From Emmonsiellopsis sp. PD_33 (lineage: Eukaryota; Ascomycota; Eurotiomycetes; Onygenales; Ajellomycetaceae), in the NCBI GenBank assembly GCA_032988165.1, contig JANTQF010000242.1, positions 1-52,765 of the forward strand: DNA of 52,765 bases, written 5' to 3'. A model generated the notes under the pieces. It saw nothing but the letters and a program-made list of their open reading frames with translations. It ran no database searches and had not been told where the DNA came from. The position numbers and the translations under genes were made by a program. Position 1 is the stretch's first letter, and every line of letters starts with the position of its first letter. Shown here piece after piece: positions 1 through 11,810 of this stretch.

Positions 1-759
1 CCCATTTTAAATTAAAAAGGTTGGTCATTTTACCTGTTTTAAAATTTAAAATCATGTTTTAGTCACTCATGTGTGACTAAAACCAAACCAAACCAAACTA
101 AACATGCATGAAAATTCATGGTCCCAGCAGCCAGTCTAGTCATGAAGAATAGTAGGGATGATAAAGCCATTAATCTTAATATTTTTATTTAATGGAACAT
201 AGCTGTTAAGGTTAGTGATAATAAAACTACTAGAGATAAAGATATAGATCTGAGGCTAAGACTAAGATATTGTAAGAAAGGCAGAAAGATATAATGAATT
301 TAATAGAGAGTTAAAAAAAAAAAAGTAAAGAGGCTAGATATAGATATTAAAATTAAAAGCAAAGAACTTTAGAATAAACCACATTATCTATAATCTAATA
401 GTAATTTACACTACTTATAAGCACTAAGATCTAATAGCAATTCATAGTACATAAGAGAGTAATATAGAGCTGACTGTGTAAGAAAATCAAATCTTAGAGA
501 TTAATTCTAATATGACTAAGTAATTAATTCTTTAATTTATTGATTATCATCACAAAAGTGAGTTATACAAGAAACTAGAGCTAAACTATTATAACTACAA
601 AATCCTTTATATTACTTAATAATTTAATTTAATATAGAAGCTGTATCTCACCATTAAACAGCCTACCATCTAATTAGACCTTTAGACATCAGAGTAAATA
701 AGTAAGAAGAATCATGTAGAATTCATTGCAAACATCATACTGTAGGTTCAGATTACACA
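1..759. repeat. AT-rich, CpG-free repeat flank with a stem-loop
   Basis: Strongly AT-rich sequence continuous with the Helitron relic that follows. I saw no CpG in it and no believable open frame. It contains a perfect inverted repeat (arms 56-66 and 73-83, loop 67-72) followed by a short CCAAA-type pentamer run (about 80-100) and a small palindrome (107-120). This would be the 3' side of the minus-strand Helitron, so the stem-loop could be its terminal hairpin. However, I found no CTRR-type end (YYAG on the plus strand) between the loop and the window edge, so the element boundary is not fixed. Confidence 0.55.
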
Positions 760-3700
760 TATATATAAGAGATATACCTTATTTAATTCATAGAATTAAA
801 GACTGGATTAACAGAGCATTCTAAGCACACATAAATTTCTATATAATCTCATGGTACTAATCATCATTCTATTTACTCACATTAACTAACAGGTATTTAA
901 TAGGCTTATTAGGCAAACAATCTAGAAGGTCCTCATTGAGCTAAGTAATAATATCATTAGTAGGCATAAGAATTACCTAATCTTAAAAGTAATTCCTCTA
1001 ATAGAACTAATCCTGTAGATCTGAATATATCTAATCAATAAACTTATTAACCTTAGAGGTTTAGTTTAGCTCAGAGGAGATTAGCTGACAACTCTAAAAA
1101 GTTATATCATGTGATATACTGGCCAATTAATTCATAAAGAATCTACCTTTAGAGGTAGCAGTTGAGAGGCACATGTTCTAATAAAGATGAAGCATATAGA
1201 GAGAGAATTAAACCTTAGCATGCTATATACAGACATTTATAATATCATCCTATATATCATAGAGGATAATAGGTAAGATCTACTGGAAGTCACCACTAAA
1301 GACAGTTAGAATGCTATTAAAGTTATTACTATCCTCAGGTAAATTAGCCTAGAGATTATAGAGAGTCTAATTAACTATATTAAAGATATAGCAGTAAGTT
1401 ATTAAAGTCTCATTCTAAATAATGAGAGAGATTTAGTGAAGAAGCTCAGCTAGCTAAGTACTATATGATATATTACAAGTTAATGTAGGTAAGATGTTAA
1501 TAGAGATATAAAAGTACTTATAGATAATATGATTACTAAGAAGAAGCTAGGCAGCAATGCCTGTACTAGTAATATAAAGTATAATTTAACTTAGAGATTA
1601 TAGATAGTCAGTAAGAGTATTATAGATAAATATCTTGCCTGTTCCACTGAAATCATTAAGAAAGAATATTACATTATAGAGGTTAATATTCAAAGCTATA
1701 AGAATAGTATTATAGGCTAAATATTAATTTATATTGAACTAGACTTCATATTTCTCAGCCCTGACAGCTAGCACCTAGTAGTCATAAGCAAGCTTCTATG
1801 TGATTAGGAGGTTATTATTCTCCTCTGACTCTTACCCATGATATAGCTCTAGCAGGCCCTGAGTTTAAATATCTTCTGACTTAAGGCCCTTCCAGACAAG
1901 CCTCTTTTAGATAAGATAAAACTTATAGTTAACAGCCAACTCATAGAGGGTTCAGTCATCAGGTAGATTATAGAAGTAGGCTTTAAGAATGAAGTCCAGA
2001 TCATTAGTAAATAAGGTTGAAAAATGAGCTCAGATGTCAGCAACAGACAGTAGGTTAATATAGATAATAATAGATATTAATATCCTTTAAAGTACTCTTT
2101 CAGTTTTTATATCTAAAGCCTCCTTAAAGGTATATTCTTACTCATTATCACACTAAATGATACCTCTTATATAATAAGCCTTCTGAAAAGTATTCTATCT
2201 GATATCAGCAATCATCAGTAGGTTATAGAAAGATTTAGGCCTCCTCAGGATAGTGAGTAAATAGTATAGATAATACATATCACTATGAAAAAACATAAGA
2301 GAGTACATTTACTCTATAATATTACTAATAGAATGCTTCTTTTAGTGCTTTCAGCACAGGTTCTTTAAATTCTAGGTAAAATAATATGATATATTATAAT
2401 ATAGATAGGTAGACTCAGAATTATCATAATTATACTTAAAGAAAGCAAGCAGGTAAGATATCTAATCATTAAAATAGTTAAGAGTAATCTCACAGAGCTC
2501 CTCAGAATTATACATAATATAATATCTACCTGGAAGGTGAATAATAAAGTTTATATTCTCAGGATAGTAGTTCTCTACACTGAAGTTTAGAGCCTGCTAG
2601 GCTGTCTCAGTACAATCAATATAATAACCTAGATAGTACTTATGGATCTCATTGTCACCCACATTAAAACTAATGGTAATACAGTCAGAACCCTTTATAA
2701 TATATTTATAAAGATATTTAACTATAGAGATGTTAATACAGCATTTAACATTGATATGAGCCTTATACCTTCAAGTCAAGTAAGAGTTATAAGAGACAAT
2801 CTATTCATTATCAATCTTAATAAGGTCAGCCTTATTCAAGTTGTAGGTAAAGCAATGATTGCTCTCATAATAGTGATACTAGAAATATTATGATTAGCAG
2901 ATAGTTGTCTCCTCAGTAAAAGACTTAAGGAACCACTTAATGTAATAGACCTCATTATTAATATCTCTCTTACAGTAGGAAGTATTAGAGTTAAAATGCA
3001 GACTACAGAGCCTATATAGCAGCTATTTAATAATAATATTATAGAGTAATTACTTCTCTAGCCCCTTAGAATCTAGTACCTTAGCAGATATAATATCATC
3101 TATTCTCTCAATGAAATGTAGGTTATCTTTCAGTTAGTATAGAATATAGAAGTAAGATAGCTCTCTCTTCTAATACTTAATTATCTAAATATAGATAATA
3201 TATTTACTTAGAGTATTACTTTTAATCTCATGAAGTAGAACCTAATTCTTCATATTGAAGATTCTAGTAATTAAATCAGATTAGTCATTTCAATACTGTA
3301 TAGGCTTCTCATTATTATTACAGAGAAGCTCAGACTGAATCTCCTCTTACTCAGAGTTCATAGTGAAGGTAATAAATAGAGTAAACTTGCAGAAATGACA
3401 CATTAAAGTCATGAAACTCTAATAGATATTTTAATAATAATAGGACCTCTTAACAAACTGAGCAGGTAGTATACTACAACTAATATTACTAACATCAGTG
3501 TTATTCTACATTTAAAGCCAGGAAGAGCTATAGAGATTCACATGGAGCTTCAACTAATTATAGAGGTGGAATTCAAGCTTAGAGTTATTAATAGCCAGCT
3601 ACATGTTCAGCAGCTACTACTGGAAGAGGAACTAGTCATAATAAGAAAGGTTAAAGAAATCAGTATAGATATAAAGCTAATAATAATAGAACTAAGTAAT

Positions 3701-4770
3701 GGTCAGATTCTTATGCTTATAAAGTATATCTAGAAAATAGAAAGTCAGTCAGTAAATCAAAACATTAAGATATATATAAGGTAGGACTAACCTCTAGCTA
3801 TTAAACTACTCAGAGTTATATGATATAAATAGTTAAACCCTTCAGTAAAGTAGAACAGGGCATACACCAAAGGAAAGAAGAGAGGATGCTAAAAATGAAT
3901 AAAAATATAAGGGTAAGCTATTAAATCTAATGCAGGACTTATTACTATAAATCCTAAGAAAGACCTCATAAAATCTAAAGCTGAATCATCCTTTTAGAGC
4001 CTCTGAAGTGCAACCTAATGATTTGATAGATTCTTAGCAGTAAGAGTCTGATAGAGATAGAGACACACATCTCTATAACTAATATTAGAGAATTTATAGG
4101 TCATATCAGGCATGAACAGAGCAAGCTTATTAGTAGTAATAGGCAGGTCATAATAACACCTTTCATCCTTATTTGATACAAGATGGAGGGAAGAATTCAG
4201 ACACAGATAAGAAGATCTATAATCTATTAGTATTATCATACAGAACATTCTTGACCTGATAGAGAACACTAATAAAGAGGTTATTCAAATAGATATAGGC
4301 ATTAAGTAAGGTAATAATCTCATATTATCTAGATTTGAAATTCTAACTCTAAATGCAATCCCAGGCAGCTTTCTGAGGATCAAGAAAATAAAGCTGAGTA
4401 AAAGTAATAGGGTCTATACTTATCTCTAACAGCTTCATTATATGATAGATACTACCCTGAACCTGCATGATATATAGATACTTATTAGCTGAAAAATGAG
4501 AAGAAAATTTAAAATTAATAGAGATAAATAATAATAATGAATTTATTGAATGTATATTTCAGAAGAAGAAAGATGATAACTTATAAGCCCTAGAGAAGAG
4601 AAAGTAGATAATAGACTCTTCAATAAGCTTAAATATAGAAGAAGAAGTAAAGATAACCTCTCCATTCTTACAGCAGTTAGTATAACCCTGAGAATGTTTT
4701 ATTTTGAGTAACTTAGAAGCTCAGAACAAAGTACCACATACAGAACAGGCTCTATTTATATATCTAAAAT
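760..4770 (-). pseudogene. Degenerate Helitron transposase (Rep/helicase), repeat-mutated
   Basis: Reading the minus strand with stops ignored gives fungal Helitron protein motifs in the right order. At 4655-4747 lies a zinc-binding stretch (CSVCGTLF ... TNCCKNGEV). At about 4000-4270 lies the YYDLP ... LHLVS region. At about 2900-3300 lies the Rep region (RIFNMKN ... LLHEIK, then KREL ... and ERIDDII). At 1631-1654 is a helicase Walker A (SGTGK, followed by FIYNTL). At 1265-1303 is the FSGDFQ*ILPII motif, and at about 810-850 a degenerate EIYVCLECSV resembling the late LYVALSR helicase motif. Dozens of in-frame TAA/TAG stops make it dead. Where the ancestral residue is obvious the changes are C-to-T or G-to-A (for example Q to stop in FQ*ILP). 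Assignment to Helitron is firm from motif order; the exact ends are not. Confidence 0.85.
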
Positions 4771-6857
4771 TTAGAGGTTCTTAGCAGGTAGCATTAGACA
4801 ACAATGTGAGAATAAATGAAATACTAGATATAGAGTAGATAGAGCATTAAATGACATCTATATTAACTACTAGGAGATCATTAAAATACTAAAGATAGAT
4901 ATTATAGGTAAGATATAGAAAAGTACTCTAGAGCCCCTTATTATCATAATAGTTTAAATAATAACTGAACTGGCCATCAGAAAGAGGTCTAAAATTATAA
5001 TCTCTATAGTAATAAATAATAGTAATATCTTAGTAGTTTTAACAGCATCTCTCATAATAATTTAATAAAGAAACCTCACATATAATATACTTAATAATCA
5101 CTTTAACTCTAACCCTCTTCCTATAGGCAGTACAATGATTACTCTGGCAGTCAGGTGAAGATTCAAAATTATAATTAATATAGGGTAGAAGTACCTAAGT
5201 AATAATAGTGATATTAGGCCTAATTAGAGCTCTATGGGTAGCTTAACATCTATCACAATACTTATAATAGAAGTTTAGAAGCTGATGATGATAATCTAAG
5301 TAAATATAACTTTCATCTAGAGTAGATCTGAAGGGGACAGACACTAGAGAAATAGTTACTCTAATTAAACTCAAACACACTGAACACTGAGTATATTAAG
5401 AACTAATGATATATCACTTATAATAGCTGTTATAGATATAATGAGGAATGAGAGTCTAAACTAATAATAGTATAAAACTTGAAGGAGTCTTAAATGTAGA
5501 GACTAAAGAAGGAGAAGACATTAAATCTGCTGCAGAGAAAATAGAAGATAAAGAAACCTAAAAAGATAGAATAATAGAAGATATAATAATAAAAAGTAAG
5601 AAGTAATATTTAAATGAAGATAAAATAAGATAGATAAAAATATAAATAGTAAAAAGTATAAAGGATAGTAGATAATAAAAGAGATTAATAAAGAGTAATA
5701 GATAATAAAATATATATATACATGCTAAATGAAGATATTAATAAATTTAATCTAAGATAACCCCATAAATCCCATAATTCTATAAATAAAACTAATAATT
5801 TAATGCTAATACTAAGAATATGGAGAGGCAGCAATCTAAAAATAAAAAAAGAAAAGAAATCAGCAGTGAACAACTAAGAGGTAGAATTTATAGAGAGAGT
5901 ATGTAGTATACAGACACATAAAGAATATTAAAACTAATAAAAATAATAGAAGAGATAATTAAAATGTCAGTTCATCTCATACATCTAATAATTATAGATC
6001 TCATACTTAGCTCATCATGATAATTGAGTGGACACAGCAGGCAAGAAAGAGACAGACTGTACAGGCAGTACTAGAATAGCTAATAAAGCTATAGAGATAG
6101 GCTGTATTGATATTACTGGCATAGTAGTAGATCATATAGATAGTACTAGCCTAATAGGTAAAATAGAAATAAATAGTATTATAATAGTTAATCAAGTAGT
6201 CTCATCTACCCACCCAGATCTTAGGGCATTAATGAAATCAATAAGAAGCCTGGGACCCAGGACATCATTAAGAGTATTATAATAGAGGATGTTAAAAGGA
6301 TCCCAAATAATCACTGAAGATAGTAAGAAAACAGACAGACTGAAGGTCAAGCAGCACTTAGAAGGCAGTAAAGAGTATTTAATAGAAAGAATAAATATAA
6401 CAATAGTGTAGACATATAAAATATATATATACAGTGAAGAGGTAGAATATATAGGATATTAAGGATAGAAGAAAAGAAGGAGGTTAGAGTAGAAGAATCA
6501 AAGTGCATCATATAATTAAAAGGTGGTAAGTAAAAGAATGCTAAAATATGAGTATTTTACTGATATTCTCTCATCAAGATACTGTTCTATCAACCCAATC
6601 AAGAACATACATATATGAATGAAGGATTGCAAGTATAAGGATTATATATATATCTTCCTTTAGAGGTTAAAACCCTATTACTTAATAGTTAACTAACTGT
6701 TAACTTTATCAGGCTGTTAACTATATTATAATTTAATAGCTACTAGCATATAGCTGCCTCCTGAGTCCCTATATTTAATCTGTGGTTAATCCTGCTTTCA
6801 CTCTACTATCCACATCAGGTTAGCAGGTTAGCAGGTAGGTCAGTCATATAGGGGGCA
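4771..6857. repeat. AT-rich, CpG-free upstream part of the repeat block
   Basis: Same composition as the Helitron relic: very AT-rich, no CpG seen, stops in all frames. On the minus strand it lies 5' of the transposase motifs and is probably the element's leader and N-terminal coding part. I could not find a trustworthy protein motif beyond a few scattered cysteines around 5100-5300. The one longer open frame (6028-6282, plus) has no recognisable domain and I treat it as chance. Confidence 0.6.
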
Positions 6858-6897
6858 GCGCGCAAACCGTTTCTTGTATATATATATATATATATCT
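6858..6897. other. Sharp composition border with TA microsatellite
   Basis: The first CpG dinucleotides of the window appear here in a short GC-rich stretch (about 6851-6872), followed by a run of TA repeats (about 6877-6894). This marks the end of the CpG-depleted block. It may be the 5' terminus of the Helitron (minus strand), but the expected TC start at an A/T target cannot be assigned with confidence. Confidence 0.5.
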
Positions 6898-8127
6898 ACA
6901 GACTCTTCTCCTGCTACCAAAATGCCAGTTGAAGCATAGTAACTCTCCCTAGAAACTAGGAAATTAGAGCTTGTCATCCCATCTGGCATAAAGAGACCAA
7001 AAGGAGATCAAAAAGAGAGAATAGATAGGCAAACGGCTAATAAAGGGCACATATATAGCTCCCACCATAATAATGTGAAGATTAATTAATAAAAACAAGA
7101 TGAGAACACCAGTTACAATAGGAGGGAAAGGCATCTTCTTATTCATCTTATTCATTCTCTAGCTAACTAGATTGGAAGATCAAAGTAAATTCAGGTATAG
7201 ATATATACCTCAGAAAGGGTGAAGATAGAGAAGGAGAAAAATGGAGGGCATGTGGTACATCAAAAGCATTTGACCTAATAAATAAATAATCAAAAGATGG
7301 TAGAATGAACGGAACGCTGAGATAGTTGGTAAAACAGTAAATATAGTACTGAGGGGGAAAGAACAGAAAACAAAACACATGGCAGAGAGAAGCAAGATGA
7401 AATAAGACAGGCCAAAGGCGAAAAAGCTAGATGTGTATATTGCCCCCTGTCCCCCTGGTAGGTAGTTAAACCAACTAGCGTATGAAAGCATAGGTAAGTA
7501 TGTGAAACGCCAGCACACCAGAAGATCCTAAAACTGACAAAATGGATATGAAAAAAAGGAAAAAAAGAATGATTTCCCTAAGGGTAGTTTGTAAGGTAGG
7601 CAGGGACTGGCTGAAAGAATAGAAGTGAAAAAAAAAGAGAAAGCAGAAGGTAGATGAAGGGAAGGCTGCAGATGCAAGCTAATTTATTGCGCTATATGCT
7701 TCATGAAAGAAATAGGAAATTAAAGGCAGAATAATTAGAAAAATTGAATCCCTGTGCGCCTGGAAAAATGAGCGGATTGGTATTGGAAGTGGAAAAGTGA
7801 GGGAGCAAGAAAGAAAAAGTGAGGGGGAGGCTGCTTTCCATCCCCCAGTCGATCGGAGGTTTCTATGGTTCATTGTTCACTTTAGGGTTGGTTCTGTCTG
7901 GAGGATTTCTTGATTTCGTTATAAAATGTTGGTTCATGCGGGAGAAACTGGTTGGTTGATGTATGTGTCTGATGACAAAAACTGGGGAGAAGCAAGTAAC
8001 AGCTGTCGTTAAAAGTCTGGTGTGCGTTGTATTCATTGGTTTGACAGCTTGTTGGGGTGTAAAATTTGCATGGGTATTTAAGGCCGTAGTCATCCTTCTA
8101 TAAATAGGTATGTTTTCCCTTAGGTAT
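6898..8127. other. Gene-poor stretch, no supported gene
   Basis: Moderately AT-rich sequence containing CpG, so it is not part of the mutated repeat. Minus-strand frames at 6964-7155 (63 residues) and 7210-7518 (102 residues) read as hydrophobic segments. They match no family I know, and T-rich DNA yields such frames by chance. The part next to 8127 should be the 3' untranslated region of the transporter gene. Confidence 0.4.
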
Positions 8128-9918
8128 TTAGTGAGAAGCGCGGAAGAAAGTGTTCGTAACAAGGCACACAACCATGACAATCAATCCATATACAGCGAGA
8201 GCTAAACTTAGCTTCCGCAGCAGCGCCTTTCGCCACTGCCTCGTGTTTCGCTTTAGGATCCCGCTTCCGGAAAGAAAGCCGCTGCCGCTGAGTAGACCTT
8301 CATCATCTGCGCCATCATCAGATAGGTCATCAGCAGCAGCTTCGTCGTCTTCCTTCATTAACTGTTGGTGAATGGCGGATTCTGGGGAGGAGATTTTATA
8401 ATAGAATAAGCCGGGGAGGATGAAGCTGATACTTGTACTCCCTGTGCTGCCAACGTAGGCAAGCACGGCTTCGAGGGATGAGACGGTCATTGCGACGATG
8501 TAGCTCATAATAAGGATAAAAGTGGTTAGGACTGCAAATCGGGTATCTCCCATGGAATCCTGGGGGCGGTTAGGGCGAGGGAGTAAGGGGTTTCGGTTGG
8601 GTGAGGTGTTGGAGGAGTTGGAGGATGATTTTGAGTTGGGTCGCCACTTTAGAACAGCGTCCAATGATGCTCGGCAGGGATGGACCTGGAGCGGGTAGGA
8701 GAACATGACAAGGACCACGATCGCGGCACGGGCGATTGTGGATGACAATGCCGGCGCGTACATGCCTACGATATTTCCACCGATGGAGTTTCCGAATGAT
8801 AGGTATCCTGTGATTGCGACGAGAACATAGGTCGATGCGGCGCTGCCTATGCTGGCAAAGATAACGCTGGTTGTCCGGAAATGACTGTTGTTCGAGATTT
8901 CGTTGAGAATCGAAAACATCTAGATTGTGATGGTCAGCGACCGGTTATGATGTGACAAAGGGCGATAGTTCATACATTTTGGTGGCACGTATATGCAAAC
9001 ACCATGACGGGGAAGCTGCTGAGAGCATGGACAGCGCTTTGCCATTGGAAGTAATTGATTGGGCCTCGATCAGCCATGGTATCTCCCTTGATAAAGTGTG
9101 CAACGACCAAAACTATAAGATAACCGATAGACGTCAAAGCGACGATACTTGTGTATTTCAAGGAATCGAGGCGTTTGAGGAACGAAAGCGGAATCACGAC
9201 CAACCTAAAAGGGCCCTAGTTAGCATGATGAGAACGTAGAGCACCACGGCAGGGATAATCATACATAAATGCAGTAACCCAAAAGTGACGGTCAAGCAAA
9301 AAGTCCATCCCCGTACTATCCGTGCCAAACCCTTGGACAACACCGGGCATGAGGTCTCCGATAATTATAAGGTAGCTTACGCCAACACCGAAGCATTTGA
9401 TGGCGATTGCGGCATCGAATATCACCGCCGCGTTGGGGTAGGTTATTTGTGACAGGGCGAAGAACGATGCGGTTCCTCTGTCTAAATATTGAGCACATAG
9501 GGACTGCAGGTAGAGGCCAAATCCAGCCGTGATCCCAGACCAAATAATGACGAGGACTCCAAGAGTTATTCCCATCTGTGAGAGCGCGAGCGGCATCGCT
9601 AGGACTCCCGCACCGACGACTGATAACTGTTAGACATTGCTGGCGGCCAGGGATGCGGGACACTTGACTCACTTGTATTGAGCAGGTTGACAACACTGCT
9701 TATCCAGCTGGCCTGTCCGGCCATGCCGGAGTCTCTCTTCCCCACATGTAGTCTTCTGCCCCTACCAAATGTCAGTCGCTTATCTTATGCTCCCAGCGGC
9801 GTATGGAGATATGGGCGATATGATATGGATTGTCCACGCCCGTAAAGTGACCGTACCTGCGGGTCCTGCTGTTGGAGCTTCCTATTGAGCCTGCCTCTAT
9901 CGACGACTCGGCATCCAT
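8128..9918 (-). CDS. Vacuolar amino-acid transporter, AVT5/6/7-like (SLC38/AAAP family)
   Basis: Five exons on the minus strand: 9918-9857, 9761-9673, 9619-9265, 9204-8976 and 8919-8128. They total 1527 nt, 508 residues, with open frames across all junctions. A short hydrophilic N-terminus leads to the family signature NTIVGAGVLAMPLALSQMG (first helices of Aa_trans), then about ten more hydrophobic segments. The last exon has a serine/asparagine-rich loop before TRFAVLTT and an acidic loop (EDDEAAADD) before the final helix. The family moves neutral or acidic amino acids across the vacuolar membrane, usually as proton-coupled export to the cytosol. Family assignment is firm; substrate is unknown. 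The intron after AAT-ACA-A splits the isoleucine codon of NTIVGAG. The start ATG is the first in frame upstream of the signature. Confidence 0.9.
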
Positions 9919-11810
9919 TCTAAAATATGTATGTATACCGGCAGACTCCCTGCCGCGAACTTCGGTTTATCAAGACGGTCGATGGGTCGTGTGTCCGTCG
10001 TGAGACATCGCGTGCCGGGCGCGGAGGAAGGGTGGTAGAGGCGGCTCGACTGCGGGCGAGAGGAGATAGAGGTAGGTTAAATGCGCATTAGAGGGACGCT
10101 GGGGAGAAGAGGTATACTGTGCGTTGAACGTCGATGCGATACTTGGAGAGGACAGCGTCAAGAAAGTTGGGGTTCAGACATGATGTTCTTTTCGGAGTTT
10201 CTTGCGACAAATCGGGCTTGGCGTCAGTTGGCCCCTGGTTACGTCAGACATGGAATCATTGTTGCATTTACTGCTATTATGGTCACTTATTCAAGTTTCT
10301 TAGAAAAATGGTTATTATATTGTGATATGAAAAGGACGGTTATCTATTTTCTCCTCTTTATAAAAAAAGGGGATCAAGCTTTATCATCAAGCCACAATCT
10401 GGCTTGAGCCGGCGTTCCGATCTTCTTCAATGCTGGTACTCCATGTGGGAAGAAAGCATACAATCTTCAACTCCAAACGATCGAACGATAACTGCGCGTA
10501 TATAAATTCGCCTTCCAAGAGCGATGGCGGAGAGCCCGGATGTTATTGCACGGATTCGGGGTAACTACAGAGGGGATGGGCATCATCCCAACGACTCATC
10601 GAACGTAAAGATATGAAGACCCGGAATGCTTGACGAGAACGAAGCAAGGAAAAGAAAAGCACTTGAACAAGGCCTTTGGCTTGCCACCAGCCCAGGATTG
10701 AAATCAAGGAGGCATCTTGAACCTGGAAGCTCGTCGCATAACCTCCATAGCTAGCCCCTTGCCCAGCACTCTCTGTCAAGGGTTTGGCAATTTGACAGAC
10801 AGTGGGAGTTCTAGCTAGGTCTCAGTTTGCTGTAAAAACCGACATGAAGCTTTGCATCGATTCCCCAAACTGCCCGGTGTTATTCTCCTAGTATCCATTG
10901 ACGTCAAGGATGGCCTGCCTGAACAAAGTTACTGGCAAATTCCCCTGAAATTGATAGAAGAGAAGGATGACACTGCGGACATTTGTGAGTCCTTTAAGGA
11001 CCTTTTGCCCAAGCCAATAAAACCGCTCGTCTCAGCTCAGGCCGTCAAGCGGGTGTCAAAGCTTTCCTTCCCAGGTCCCCCCTTTTCCTAGCCGTTTTCG
11101 ATATATCACGGGGGAATATCCATTTCGCCCAAGGGCATACGCCTGGCTTGAAAGAGTGTTCACACACACATCGAGGAGAAGACGTCCAGGCTGTACCTGG
11201 GAATGCTTGAAACGTTGCGTCAGGTTCATCACGTTGACCGTTGTGGCTACGAGATGGCAACGATCTTCACATAGGCTAGTCTTCGTCTGGCCAGTTCGAT
11301 CGCTCCCCTGCTTGAACACGAGCAGATCTAACCATGAATATTTTGACACAAGGCTTATTTGGACCGCGGGCTGGAGACTGAAGTGTTGGATTTTTCGAAA
11401 AAGTGTTGAAGATTTGTTGATTCGTATCGCCTGGGAAGGACAGATTCGTTCCAAAGGAGCAGGGTTCCGCTGCCAAGCGCCGTCAGTTCCACCCCCCCCG
11501 GCTTGGTGCTTCGGAGCATGTTAAAACTTCCACAGACTTTAGAAAACATGAAACTTCCTCTGACAAGAACTGTGCGCAGTGATGCATGGATTTTATACTG
11601 ATTATTTCGTAGAAAGTTCATTGAACTCTGCTGCGTTACTGCTATCAGGCACTAGTTGACTGGCATAGTTTTGGGACATGTGGTGATTCCCATAGCTTGC
11701 AACTTCCGCACGACTAATTGTCTCCAGTATCTGTTAACTCCATCTCGCTTTTGCGGACGGCACCATTCACCACTCCAATAATAGCATTGCGATCCGATGG
11801 CTTATCGAAG
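9919..11810. other. Intergenic, no supported gene
   Basis: The first few hundred bases should hold the transporter promoter. Several overlapping frames exist at 11045-11621 on both strands and at 10543-10779 (minus), all short and low in complexity of family signal. None shows a domain or a splice pattern that joins them, so I call no gene here. Confidence 0.5.

Noticed and set aside
6028..6282. 84-residue plus frame within the CpG-free block
   Set aside because: No domain; surrounded by mutated repeat, so most likely a chance open stretch.
11045..11621. Overlapping frames of 66-132 residues on both strands
   Set aside because: They shadow one another, show no domain and have arginine/serine/cysteine-rich compositions typical of chance frames.
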